Of a DNA stretch of 64,000 bases, positions 1 to 7,322 are shown in pieces. Numbering within the stretch: the stretch's first letter is position 1; each line of letters begins with the position of its first letter. The DNA comes from Vulcanimicrobiota bacterium (GTDB lineage Bacteria > Vulcanimicrobiota > Vulcanimicrobiia > Vulcanimicrobiales > Vulcanimicrobiaceae). The notes under the pieces were generated by a model. That model had not been told where the DNA came from and did not search any database. It saw nothing but the letters and a program-made list of their open reading frames with translations. The stretch covers positions 1 to 64,000 of the forward strand of contig DAHUZB010000030.1 in assembly GCA_027306785.1 (NCBI GenBank), written 5' to 3'. Made by a program: the position numbers and the translations under genes.

Positions 1-704
1 CCGCGCTCACCGCGGTCGCAGGGCTCTACGATCTCTGGCACGAGGCGCAGCGCGACGGTCTCGTCGATATCCCGCGCGAACTCGTCTCGTTCTTCATCTC
101 GCCCTATGCCGACGAGGTGACCGTGAACATGACGCGCGTGACGAACGTCGATCCGCTCGATCCCGACGATCTCACCCGCGCGGAGGTCGAGGCGCGCCTC
201 CAGGTGATGCAGCTGCTGCGCTTCTTTCGCGAGCGCGTACCGGGATTCGCACAGGCGCGTCTCGCGGCGACCGGCGCGCAGGTCGGCATACGCGAGTCGC
301 GGCGTATCGTCGGCCGGTACACGCTCGGTGCAGCCGATATCTTGGAGGGGCGCACCTTCGACGACGCCGTGGCGCGCAGCGCCTATCCGATCGACATCCA
401 CAATCCGTCGGGCAGCGGAACGACCACGTATCGGTTACCGCCGGGCGCGACGTACGAGATTCCCTACCGTTGCCTCGTGCCCGCGCGGCGCGACGGACTG
501 CTCGTCGCGGGCCGCTGCATCTCGACGACGCACGAAGCGCTCGCATCGACGCGCCTCACGCCGACGGTGATGACGCTCGGTCAGGCAGCCGGAACTGCGG
601 CTGCGCTCGCGAATGAACGCGGCGTGCGTGTGGGCGACATTGATACGACCGAACTCCGAGCGCGGCTGATCGCCGACGGAGTCGACCTACGGAGAACCAT
701 TTGA
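1..704 (+). CDS. FAD-dependent oxidoreductase, C-terminal part (cut by window start)
   Basis: The reading frame is open from base 3, so the N-terminus with the Rossmann FAD motif lies outside the window. The visible 233 residues match the C-terminal half of the FAD_oxidored family (often annotated 'FAD-dependent oxidoreductase' or 'xanthan lyase-like'). Family landmarks seen are VNMTRV, the stretch LAATGAQVGIRESRRIVG, the HNPSGSGTTTYRLPPG segment and the closing FAD-contact segment LLVAGRCISTTHEALAS followed by GQAAGTAAALA. The substrate is not known for most members; many sit beside sugar-catabolic genes, which fits the amino-sugar genes downstream. The stop overlaps the next start by four bases (TTGA), so the genes are probably cotranslated. 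The truncation is a window artefact, not a pseudogene. Confidence 0.88.
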   Translation, partial: ALTAVAGLYDLWHEAQRDGLVDIPRELVSFFISPYADEVTVNMTRVTNVDPLDPDDLTRAEVEARLQVMQLLRFFRERVPGFAQARLAATGAQVGIRESRRIVGRYTLGAADILEGRTFDDAVARSAYPIDIHNPSGSGTTTYRLPPGATYEIPYRCLVPARRDGLLVAGRCISTTHEALASTRLTPTVMTLGQAAGTAAALANERGVRVGDIDTTELRARLIADGVDLRRTI

Positions 705-1003
705 ACACGGCACTTCGCCTCGCGCGCGAATACGGCATCACGATCCATTTCGCCGATCTCGGTGATTGGGGCATCGACGAACTTCGTTCGGAGTACGATC
801 CGAGCGGTCCGACGATCCGCGTCAACAGTCGCGTCGCCGAGCAACTCACCGCCGACGAACTGGGCGAGTTTCTCTGCCTGACGATCGGACACGAACTCTA
901 CCATCATCGCGAAGCGATCGGCGAGATCGAGCGGCTGCCCGAGCGTAAGGATCGCGAGATCGCGGCGAACGCCTTCGCTCGCGTCTTGATGGAGCGCGAG
1001 TAG
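701..1003 (+). CDS. ImmA/IrrE-type small zinc metallopeptidase
   Basis: This 100-residue protein carries the zincin motif HELYHH (H64, E65, H68) and a downstream E87 in REIAANAFA, the arrangement of the ImmA/IrrE (DUF955) peptidase family, where two histidines and the distal glutamate bind zinc. Family members usually cleave a DNA-binding repressor encoded next door. Here no HTH/Xre gene adjoins it, and the protein is only the catalytic core, shorter than most members. The start is TTG, overlapping the stop of the oxidoreductase. It is followed within 7 bases by the kinase gene, so it lies inside an apparent sugar operon, an unusual place. The fold assignment is good; the target is unknown. 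Confidence 0.75.
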   Translation: MNTALRLAREYGITIHFADLGDWGIDELRSEYDPSGPTIRVNSRVAEQLTADELGEFLCLTIGHELYHHREAIGEIERLPERKDREIAANAFARVLMERE

Positions 1004-1010
1004 CGCGCCG

Positions 1011-1910
1011 ATGCTCGTCGCAGGGATCGACGGCGGCCAGAGCTCCACGACGGCGGTCGTGGCGGACGAGCGCGGCACGATCCTCGGCTACGGCTACGCC
1101 GGCGCCGCCGACGAACTCGGCGAAGCGGCGGGCTCGACGCGTCTGCGCGATGCGCTCGAAGGCGCGCTCGCCGATGCGATGCGGGCGGGTGGGCTCGCGC
1201 CGCAAACGCGCTTGGCGGCGATCGTCGCGGGCGTCTCGGGATACGAGGGGCAACTGATCGGCGAGCCGCCGCGGATGCCGACCGATCGTTTCGTACTCGT
1301 GCACGACGCCCCGATCGCACACGCGGGCGCGCTGGGCGGCGCGGACGGCGTCACCGTGATCGCCGGAACGGGCTCGGTCGCCTATGCCACGGCGAGCGGC
1401 GGACGCACGCGGCGCCGCGGCGGCTTGGGCTACCTCTTCGGTGACGAAGGCAGCGCCTTCTGGATCGCGCGTCGGGCCGTCTCGGCGGCCGCGCGGCACG
1501 AGTCGTGCAGTGGGGCGGAGCGGCTGCTCAGCTTCTTCGATCTGCATAGCGTGCGCGCGATCGTCGATGCGTTCTACGCGGGAAAGATCGCGCGGCACGA
1601 CCTCGCGGCCTTCGCGCCGCTCGCGCTCGCGGCGGCCCGCGAAGGCGGCGTCTGCGGCTGCATCGCCGAGGGGGCGCTCGAGGCGCCCGACGCGCTCGCG
1701 GGCCTCGCGCTCGAGGCGGCGATCGATCCCCACGACGGGATGTGGCTCGCCTTCGCGGGCGGACTCACCCGCGATCCGTGGCTCGCCTCCCGGCTTACCG
1801 AGGCGGCGGCGGCCCGTTTTGCCGAGGCGGGGGTACGGCCGCGTATCGTGGAGCCGCGCGCCGAACCCGCGGTGGGTGCGGCGATCCTCGCGCGACGGGC
1901 GGTCGGATGA
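1011..1910 (+). CDS. BadF/BadG/BcrA/BcrD-type ATPase, probable N-acetylglucosamine kinase
   Basis: This 299-residue protein has the ASKHA (actin-like) kinase fold. The phosphate-1 loop is GIDGGQSSTTAVV near the N-terminus, the phosphate-2 loop is VIAGTGSVAYA (about residues 120-130), and GLGYLFGDEGSAFWIAR (about 140-156) is characteristic of the N-acetylglucosamine kinase branch of the BadF family. The expected reaction is ATP-dependent phosphorylation of GlcNAc (or a related amino sugar) at O6 in the cytoplasm. Its stop overlaps the start of nanE (ATGA), and NanE acts on hexosamine 6-phosphates, which supports an amino-sugar substrate. A 2-hydroxyacyl-CoA dehydratase activator is the alternative within this superfamily, but that branch carries an Fe-S cluster motif not seen here. 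Confidence 0.85.
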   Translation: MLVAGIDGGQSSTTAVVADERGTILGYGYAGAADELGEAAGSTRLRDALEGALADAMRAGGLAPQTRLAAIVAGVSGYEGQLIGEPPRMPTDRFVLVHDAPIAHAGALGGADGVTVIAGTGSVAYATASGGRTRRRGGLGYLFGDEGSAFWIARRAVSAAARHESCSGAERLLSFFDLHSVRAIVDAFYAGKIARHDLAAFAPLALAAAREGGVCGCIAEGALEAPDALAGLALEAAIDPHDGMWLAFAGGLTRDPWLASRLTEAAAARFAEAGVRPRIVEPRAEPAVGAAILARRAVG

Positions 1911-2590
1911 GCCTGCTCGCCCGGCTGCGCGGCGGACTCATCGTCTCGTGCCAAGCCTGGCCCGGCTCGGCGATCGACGATCCGCACGTGCTGGCCGCGA
2001 TGGCGGCGGCCGCCGCGGCCAACGGCGCGGTGGCCGTGCGCATGCAAGGGAGCGAGAATTTGCGCGCGGGGCGGGCGCGCGTCGCCGTTCCGATCATCGG
2101 GCTCGTGAAGCGCGGGTACGACGGCTTCGAACCATATATCACGCCCACGCTGCGCGAGGTCGACGAGGTGGTTGCGACGGGTGCGGAGATCGTCGCCTTC
2201 GACGCGACCGAGCGCGCGCGGCCGCACGGCACCACGGTTGAAGCGCTGGTCGAGGCGATTCATGCGGCCGGACGCCTGGCGATGGCCGACTGCGCGACGA
2301 GCGCCGACGCACTCTGCGCGCAAGCGGCGGGTGCCGACATCGTCGCAACCACACTCTGCGGCTACACGTCCGCAACGCAAGGAGTCACCTTGCCCGCGCT
2401 CTCGCTGGTGCGCGAATGCGCGGAATTGGAAACGTTCATCATTTGCGAAGGCGGCGTGCACCGGCCCGATCAGGTAGCCGAGGCGATCGCGGCGGGCGCC
2501 GACGCGGTCGTGGTTGGAACCGCGATCACCAATATCGATTGGCTGGTCGGGGAGTTTGCGGCCCGCACGGCAAAAGAATCTCACCGCTAA
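1907..2590 (+). CDS. nanE: N-acylglucosamine-6-phosphate 2-epimerase
   Basis: A 227-residue TIM-barrel protein of the NanE family, which interconverts N-acetylmannosamine 6-phosphate and N-acetylglucosamine 6-phosphate in sialic acid/ManNAc catabolism. The expected segments are present: VSCQA at the first strand, VRMQG, the catalytic lysine in IIGLVKR (K68), the ICEGGVHRP loop with the second catalytic acid (E181), and the phosphate-binding VVVGTAIT near the C-terminus. The ATG at 1907 overlaps the kinase stop by four bases; the frame is open further upstream, but that part lies inside the kinase gene and shows no family similarity. No sialic acid lyase or NagA/NagB is visible in the window. 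The frame closes the first operon. Confidence 0.93.
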   Translation: MSLLARLRGGLIVSCQAWPGSAIDDPHVLAAMAAAAAANGAVAVRMQGSENLRAGRARVAVPIIGLVKRGYDGFEPYITPTLREVDEVVATGAEIVAFDATERARPHGTTVEALVEAIHAAGRLAMADCATSADALCAQAAGADIVATTLCGYTSATQGVTLPALSLVRECAELETFIICEGGVHRPDQVAEAIAAGADAVVVGTAITNIDWLVGEFAARTAKESHR

Positions 2591-2591
2591 A

Positions 2592-2630
2592 GTAGGTGCG
2601 TGCCCAGCACGCGCGCTACTATAGTTTTAG
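2592..2630 (+). promoter_or_regulatory. Hairpin and -10-like element between nanE and the oxidase operon
   Basis: In the 70-base gap, GCGTGC (2598-2603) pairs with GCACGC (2607-2612), and GTAG/CTAC can close the base of the stem. This is followed by TATAGTTTTAG (2620-2630). It can be read as a weak terminator for nanE or as a -10 element (TATAGT) for the oxidase operon; I see no convincing -35. The strong ribosome site AGGAG at 2647-2651 follows. Confidence 0.35.
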
Positions 2631-2660
2631 GGAACACGCGGGTTTCAGGAGTGACTATCC

Positions 2661-3800
2661 TTGGTTGAACATCGCACCTCGGCCGTAACGCTCGGCCGCG
2701 GATTTTGGACTGCTACGGCCGTTTTTGCCGTGTTGTCGGCGCTCGCGATCTGGTTTTGGACGACGACGCCGCTCGACATCATTCTTCCGCCCGTCGCGGC
2801 GGAGCCCGGCGCGCAGATCGATTCGCTGCTGCGCTTCATGGCGGCATGCGGCTCGGCGCTCTTCATCTTCGTAGCGGGATACATCGTCTATTTCGCGATC
2901 GCGTTCCGCGTGCGCAAGGACGACGCGCCCGATGCGATCGGCGTGCAAGTGCACGACAATCACAAACTCGAATTCTGGTGGACGATCATCCCGACGGCCT
3001 TCGTCGTGCTGCTCTCGATTCTGTCCGTCCGCATTTGGTACGGAATTCAGATCGCGCAGCCCGCGAACGGACTGACGGTCGAAGCGCTCGGTCATCAGTG
3101 GTACTACACCTTCCGCTACCCGCAGATCCACGGTGAGATCACCGACGAGATGCACGTGCCGGTCAATCAGCCGGTCGTGCTCAACGTCACCTCGGCCGAC
3201 GTCATTCACTCGTTCTGGGTGCCGGCGTTCCGTCTGAAGGCCGACATGGTGCCGGGACTCATCAACACGATTCGCTTCACGCCGACCAAGGTCGGTCGCT
3301 ATCCGATCGTCTGCACCGAGTTCTGCGGCACGCGTCACGGCGAAATGGACGCGGAGATTCCGACCGAGAACGGCAAGCCGAACCCCGGCGCGCAGTACTT
3401 CGTCGTCGATACGCCGGCCAATTTCGAGAAGTGGTATCACGGCTGGCAGGTCAAGAACGCGAACGCGAGCGATGCGCTCCCGACGGTCTCGACCGGCGCG
3501 ATCAGCCTGGCGGGCGGCGATGCCAAAGCCGGCGGAGCGCTCTTCGCCCAGAAGTGCAGCGCCTGTCACGCGGTCGGCCCGTTCTCGCAGCGGATCGTCG
3601 GCCCGGGCCTCAAGGGCGTGCTTCACGACCCTGCTCACCCGAATCTCGTCGACGGCGATCCGGCGACGCCTGAAAACGTCGCGAAGATCCTTCAGAACGG
3701 CTATAAGGGCGATATCGGTGTGATGCCCAACGAAGCGGCCAACGGCCTCTCTGATAAAGACATCGCGAATCTGGTCGCATACTTGAGTTCGTTGAAGTGA
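2661..3800 (+). CDS. coxB: Cytochrome c oxidase subunit II fused to cytochrome c (caa3 type)
   Basis: A 379-residue subunit of the terminal oxidase, in the membrane with its CuA and heme domains facing the periplasm. There is an N-terminal hydrophobic segment (about 13-35), two further membrane helices (about 58-82 and 106-128), then the cupredoxin domain with all six CuA ligands: H183, C218, E220, C222, H226 and M229 (CTEFCGTRHGEM). A C-terminal cytochrome c domain follows, with the heme site CSACH (C299, C302, H303) and a likely axial methionine in VMPNEA (M355). The fused heme domain makes this a caa3 oxidase that can take electrons directly. Start TTG at 2661 is chosen because AGGAG lies nine bases upstream. 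It is the first gene of a five-gene operon ending at the 6598 terminator. Confidence 0.97.
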   Translation: MVEHRTSAVTLGRGFWTATAVFAVLSALAIWFWTTTPLDIILPPVAAEPGAQIDSLLRFMAACGSALFIFVAGYIVYFAIAFRVRKDDAPDAIGVQVHDNHKLEFWWTIIPTAFVVLLSILSVRIWYGIQIAQPANGLTVEALGHQWYYTFRYPQIHGEITDEMHVPVNQPVVLNVTSADVIHSFWVPAFRLKADMVPGLINTIRFTPTKVGRYPIVCTEFCGTRHGEMDAEIPTENGKPNPGAQYFVVDTPANFEKWYHGWQVKNANASDALPTVSTGAISLAGGDAKAGGALFAQKCSACHAVGPFSQRIVGPGLKGVLHDPAHPNLVDGDPATPENVAKILQNGYKGDIGVMPNEAANGLSDKDIANLVAYLSSLK

Positions 3801-3816
3801 CCGGGAGTAACCAATA

Positions 3817-5487
3817 ATGTCAACCACAGTGGAACACGCGGGCGGCATTGCCGACCACATCCATCCGGAGCCGCAGGGCTTCATCCGTCGGTACGTCTTC
3901 TCGCTCGATCACAAGATCATCGGGATCCAGTACCTGATCACCGGCTTCGTCTTCTTGGTGCTCGCCGGTCTGCTCGCCGAGGTCATTCGCACGCAGCTTC
4001 TGCACGCGAACGGCGGCTTCGTGAGCAACGACACGTACAACGAGGTCTACACGATGCACGGGTCGGCGATGGTCTGGCTCGTCATCATCCCGCTCATCAC
4101 CGGCGGCTTCGGTAATATCATCATGCCGCTGCAGATCGGTGCGCGCGACGTCGCGTTCCCGTGGCTCAACATGTTGAGCTTCTGGATTTTCCCCGTCGCG
4201 GGTCTGATGCTGTTCTCGTCCTTCCTGATCGGTGCGCCGGTCGCCGGTTGGACGGAGTATCCGCCGATGTCGCTGCAGGCGGGCCCGGGTACCTCGATGT
4301 GGGCCGCCGCGATCTTCCTGGTCGGCGTCAGCTCCACGCTCACCGGCATCAACTTCGTCGTGACGATGTTCCAGATGCGCGCGCCCGGTATGACCTTCAC
4401 GCGCATGCCGCTCTTCTGCTGGGCGCAGCTCGCCACGGCGCCGCTGCTCATGATCGCGACCACGGCGCTCGCCGCCGCGCTCGCCGCGCTCTTCATGGAG
4501 CGCCAGTTCGGCGTGCCGTTCTTCGATCCGACCAAGGGCGGCAGCCCGCTCATGTGGCAGCACATGTTCTGGTTCTACTCGCATCCGGCCGTCTACATCA
4601 TGATCTTGCCCGCGTTCGGCATGATCTCCGAGATCATCCCGACCTTCTCGCGCAAGCCGATCTTCGGCTACAAGATGATCGCCTTCTCATCGATGGCGAT
4701 CGCGCTCGCGGGCATGATGGTCTGGGCGCACCACATGTTTACGTCGGGTCTCGCCCCGTATCTGCAGCTCCCGTTCATGATCCTCACCTTCACGATCGCG
4801 ATTCCGACGGGCGTGAAGATCTTCTCGTGGGTCGCGACGCTGTGGGGCGGTAAGATTCACTACACGACCTCGATGCTGTTCGCGCTCGGATTCCTCGCGC
4901 TCTTCACGCTGGGCGGTATCACCGGCGTCTTCCTCGCGGCGGTGCCGTTCGATCTGCACGTGCACGGCACGTACTTCGTGGTCGCGCACTTCCACTACGT
5001 GCTCGTCGGCGGCTCGCTCATGGGTGTCTTCGCCGGTATGTACTACTACTTCCCGAAGATGACGGGCCGCCTGATGAGCGAGAAGCTCGGCAAGTGGCAC
5101 TTCTGGCTCTTCTTCATCGGCTTCAACGGCACGTTCTTGCCGCAGCACTGGCTCGGTATGCTCGGTATGCCGCGCCGCGTGCCGGTCTACGATCCGCAGT
5201 TCCAGTTCTGGAACGACGTTTCGACGTTCGGCTCGTACGTGATGACGTTCTCGATCCTGCTGTTCTTCATCAACGTGCTGGTCAGCATCCGCAACGGCAA
5301 GAAGTCGGGTCCGAATCCGTGGGGCGCGCGTACGCTCGAGTGGCAGATTCCTTCGCCGCCGCACTACTACAACTTCAAGAACATCCCGACGGTCTACGGC
5401 CTCCCCTACGATTTCTCGCAGCCGTTGCCGTATAAGGGACTCGAAGAAGAACTCACCGACTCGCCCGTCCACGTCGGCGCGCACTAG
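3817..5487 (+). CDS. ctaD: Cytochrome c oxidase subunit I, A2-type
   Basis: A 556-residue, 12-helix catalytic subunit that reduces oxygen to water and pumps protons. Visible ligands are the low-spin heme His in YTMHGSAMVW, the CuB His and cross-linked Tyr in YSHPAVY (H256, Y260), the CuB pair WAHHMF (H305, H306), and the heme a3/heme a histidines in VAHFHYV (H391, H393). The D-channel glutamate of A1 oxidases (HPEVY) is replaced by alanine, and a Tyr-Ser pair (Y254, S255) precedes H256. This is the signature of A2-type heme-copper oxidases such as those of Thermus and Rhodothermus, which agrees with the caa3-type subunit II next to it. The gene lies 16 bases after coxB; ATG follows a GGGAG site. 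Confidence 0.97.
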   Translation: MSTTVEHAGGIADHIHPEPQGFIRRYVFSLDHKIIGIQYLITGFVFLVLAGLLAEVIRTQLLHANGGFVSNDTYNEVYTMHGSAMVWLVIIPLITGGFGNIIMPLQIGARDVAFPWLNMLSFWIFPVAGLMLFSSFLIGAPVAGWTEYPPMSLQAGPGTSMWAAAIFLVGVSSTLTGINFVVTMFQMRAPGMTFTRMPLFCWAQLATAPLLMIATTALAAALAALFMERQFGVPFFDPTKGGSPLMWQHMFWFYSHPAVYIMILPAFGMISEIIPTFSRKPIFGYKMIAFSSMAIALAGMMVWAHHMFTSGLAPYLQLPFMILTFTIAIPTGVKIFSWVATLWGGKIHYTTSMLFALGFLALFTLGGITGVFLAAVPFDLHVHGTYFVVAHFHYVLVGGSLMGVFAGMYYYFPKMTGRLMSEKLGKWHFWLFFIGFNGTFLPQHWLGMLGMPRRVPVYDPQFQFWNDVSTFGSYVMTFSILLFFINVLVSIRNGKKSGPNPWGARTLEWQIPSPPHYYNFKNIPTVYGLPYDFSQPLPYKGLEEELTDSPVHVGAH

Positions 5488-5495
5488 AGGAGATT

Positions 5496-6128
5496 ATGGC
5501 AGTAGCAACTCTTCCGCACGGTGCGACCGCGGGACACGCGGATCACGGTGAAGTCGATCAGCTCTACGTCGAGACGCGGGCGCTGCGGCTTCAGGGCTTT
5601 CTGCTCTTCCTGATCTCCGACTGCGTCCTGTTCTCGTCGTTCATCTTCGCCTATCTCTACATGCGTAACAGCGGCCAGAGCTGGCCGCCGCCGGGGATCA
5701 ACCACCTCGACGTCGCGTTCGCGGCGCTGAACTCGGTGGTGCTCTTCGGATCGGGTGCGACGATGCACTACGCGCTCGAGAACTGGAAGCATAACAACTT
5801 CGGGCGCTACGCGTTCTTCATGATCGCGACGATCGTTCTCGGCATCCTCTTCTTGAGCGGTCAGGCCTACGAGTACACGAACCTGTACTTCAAGGAGCAC
5901 GTCTCGTGGGCGGGCAGCGGCATCTTCGGTGCGTCGTTCTTCACGCTCACCGGCATGCACGGCTTCCACGTCACGGTCGGCGTGATCTACCTGACCGTGC
6001 TCTTCCTCCAGTCGGTCCACGGCGTCTACACCAAGGACAAGTACTTCGGCCTCACCGCGGGCACGCTGTACTGGCACTTCGTCGACGTCATCTGGGTCGC
6101 GCTCTTCACGATCTTCTACCTGATCTAA
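5496..6128 (+). CDS. ctaE: Cytochrome c oxidase subunit III
   Basis: A 210-residue membrane protein of the subunit III family, with about five hydrophobic helices beginning at LQGFLLFLISDCVLFSSFIF and the family-typical segments FLSGQAYEY, TGMHGFHVTVGVIYL and YWHFVDVIWVALF near the C-terminus. It is shorter than the seven-helix mitochondrial-type protein, matching the short five-helix form in many bacteria. Subunit III supports assembly and sustained proton uptake of the oxidase. The start ATG is 8 bases after the ctaD stop with an overlapping AGGAGA ribosome site, so translation is probably coupled. Confidence 0.95.
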   Translation: MAVATLPHGATAGHADHGEVDQLYVETRALRLQGFLLFLISDCVLFSSFIFAYLYMRNSGQSWPPPGINHLDVAFAALNSVVLFGSGATMHYALENWKHNNFGRYAFFMIATIVLGILFLSGQAYEYTNLYFKEHVSWAGSGIFGASFFTLTGMHGFHVTVGVIYLTVLFLQSVHGVYTKDKYFGLTAGTLYWHFVDVIWVALFTIFYLI

Positions 6129-6135
6129 GGAACGC

Positions 6136-6360
6136 GTGAACGTAATGGACATCGCAAACATCGAACGCATCATCGCCATCGTCGGCGGCATCATCGTCGC
6201 CATCGTCTCGGCGATCGCGCTCAAGAACGACTGGAAGACGCCCGGCCTCGACAATCAGGTCTTCAAAGTCATGCTCGCGCTGCTCTTCGTCGGCGCGGTG
6301 ATCGCGCTGCTCGCGGGCGCGCACGTGCTCGGTAACTTCCCGAGCCCGAAGGGAGCCTAA
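6136..6360 (+). CDS. Small two-helix membrane protein of the oxidase operon (subunit IV-like candidate)
   Basis: A 74-residue protein with two hydrophobic helices (about residues 11-30 and 43-64) joined by a short polar loop (KNDWKTPGLDNQ). It has no motif that I can assign to a family. Its position 7 bases after ctaE, ahead of the operon terminator, suggests a small structural or assembly subunit like the unrelated subunit IV proteins found at this place in other bacterial oxidase operons. GTG at 6136 or ATG at 6145 could be the start; the AAGG site at 6127-6130 favours the GTG. Function is inferred from context only. Confidence 0.75.
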   Translation: MNVMDIANIERIIAIVGGIIVAIVSAIALKNDWKTPGLDNQVFKVMLALLFVGAVIALLAGAHVLGNFPSPKGA

Positions 6361-6363
6361 ACC

Positions 6364-6573
6364 ATGATCGTCAGCGATAACGAATATCTCGACTTCAGCA
6401 CCGTCCCGCAGTCGAAGGGGCTGAACAAGTTCACGATCGGGCTGATCATCGTCGGCCTCGTCATGATCTTCATGGTGGGCGGAATGGTCATCGGGTTCGC
6501 AAGCTCGGGGCACATGTGGCCCTCGATGAGTTCGATGCGCATGCCGCTCGGCTCGATGCCCACCATTCAGTAA
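6364..6573 (+). CDS. Small single-helix membrane protein of the oxidase operon
   Basis: A 69-residue protein with one clear membrane helix (about residues 24-46, IGLIIVGLVMIFMVGGMVIG) and a methionine-rich C-terminal tail (HMWPSMSSMRMPLGSMP). Methionine-rich tails can bind copper, so a copper-related or assembly role in the oxidase is conceivable, but nothing in the sequence proves it. The ATG lies 3 bases after the preceding stop, and the gene is the last before the terminator at 6598. I do not recognise a named family. Confidence 0.72.
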   Translation: MIVSDNEYLDFSTVPQSKGLNKFTIGLIIVGLVMIFMVGGMVIGFASSGHMWPSMSSMRMPLGSMPTIQ

Positions 6574-6597
6574 CGCGCATTCGCGCGAGAGCGAAAT

Positions 6598-6640
6598 AGA
6601 ACGGGCCCGGCGCTTCGACGCCGGGCCCGTTCTCGTTTTA
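6598..6640 (+). terminator. Intrinsic terminator of the cytochrome oxidase operon
   Basis: A perfect 15-bp stem (AGAACGGGCCCGGCG at 6598-6612 with its complement at 6619-6633) closes a six-base loop (CTTCGA) and is followed by CGTTTTA. The T run is on the plus strand, so it serves the oxidase operon; the opposing operon ends just beyond it at 6654 and may also use the stem. Confidence 0.9.
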
Positions 6641-6653
6641 ACTTTGCGCGCAG

Positions 6654-7322
6654 CTAGCGATAGAAGCCGTCGAAGACCAGAAAGCGATGGATGCGCAGCA
6701 GCGTCTGTTCGCTTCCGCGCCCGTGATAGACCGCTTCGACGTTGCGGAAGCCGTCGGCGCAGACGCGCAGACGGCACTCATCGGCGAGATATCGGAACAT
6801 CTCGGCATACGCGCGTACGCGCGCGTCGGTGAAAAGGCCGCGCAGGGCGCCTGCCGCCCGCAAGCGCGCGAGATTCGACCACGCGCTCGCGGCATCGCGG
6901 CGCAAAAGCGTGGGGTGCTGCCACAGAGAGTCGGCGAGCGCCCCGTGCGTGACGACGATGAGCACCGGTACGTTCGGACGACATTCATCGCAGACGAACG
7001 GCCCGGCGATCGCCGCGCGGATCGCATCGGCGTGCGGGGCGAGGTGCACGAGCTGTCCGTGCGGGATCGCTCGTGCGAACGCCCCGAGCGCGGCGCCGCT
7101 CCCGGCGCGCGTGTAGCCGGGGGCGGCGAGCTTGCGCACGTAGACGACCCCGTTGCGCTCGCAGGCGGCGGACGAGCAACGGCGCTCGACGATGATGGTG
7201 TCGGGCGCGACGTGTCCGGAGAGATGGGCTTCGTAACGGTGCACCGCCGTGAAGCCCGGATCGACCGCGAACGCGGCGGCGAGGGCCAGAGCCGTCGCCG
7301 CCGCCGCGCCCGCGAGGGTCAT
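6654..7322 (-). CDS. Secreted protein of unknown function
   Basis: A 222-residue protein starting with a signal-peptide-like stretch (MTLAGAAAATALALAAAFA). I recognise no family. The mature part contains paired cysteines (CSSAAC and CDEC) that could form disulfides or a metal site, and ends in RIHRFLVFDGFYR. The start at 7322 is set by the four-base overlap (ATGA) with the stop of the upstream propeller gene; the frame is open further upstream, but that part is antisense-like to the propeller codons. It is therefore the third gene of a minus-strand operon with two exported lipoproteins and is probably extracytoplasmic too. Confidence 0.7.
   Translation of the reverse strand: MTLAGAAAATALALAAAFAVDPGFTAVHRYEAHLSGHVAPDTIIVERRCSSAACERNGVVYVRKLAAPGYTRAGSGAALGAFARAIPHGQLVHLAPHADAIRAAIAGPFVCDECRPNVPVLIVVTHGALADSLWQHPTLLRRDAASAWSNLARLRAAGALRGLFTDARVRAYAEMFRYLADECRLRVCADGFRNVEAVYHGRGSEQTLLRIHRFLVFDGFYR

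Noticed and set aside
1-704. FAD oxidoreductase without N-terminal FAD motif read as a pseudogene
   Set aside because: The frame is open at the window edge, so the missing part lies outside; nothing suggests decay.
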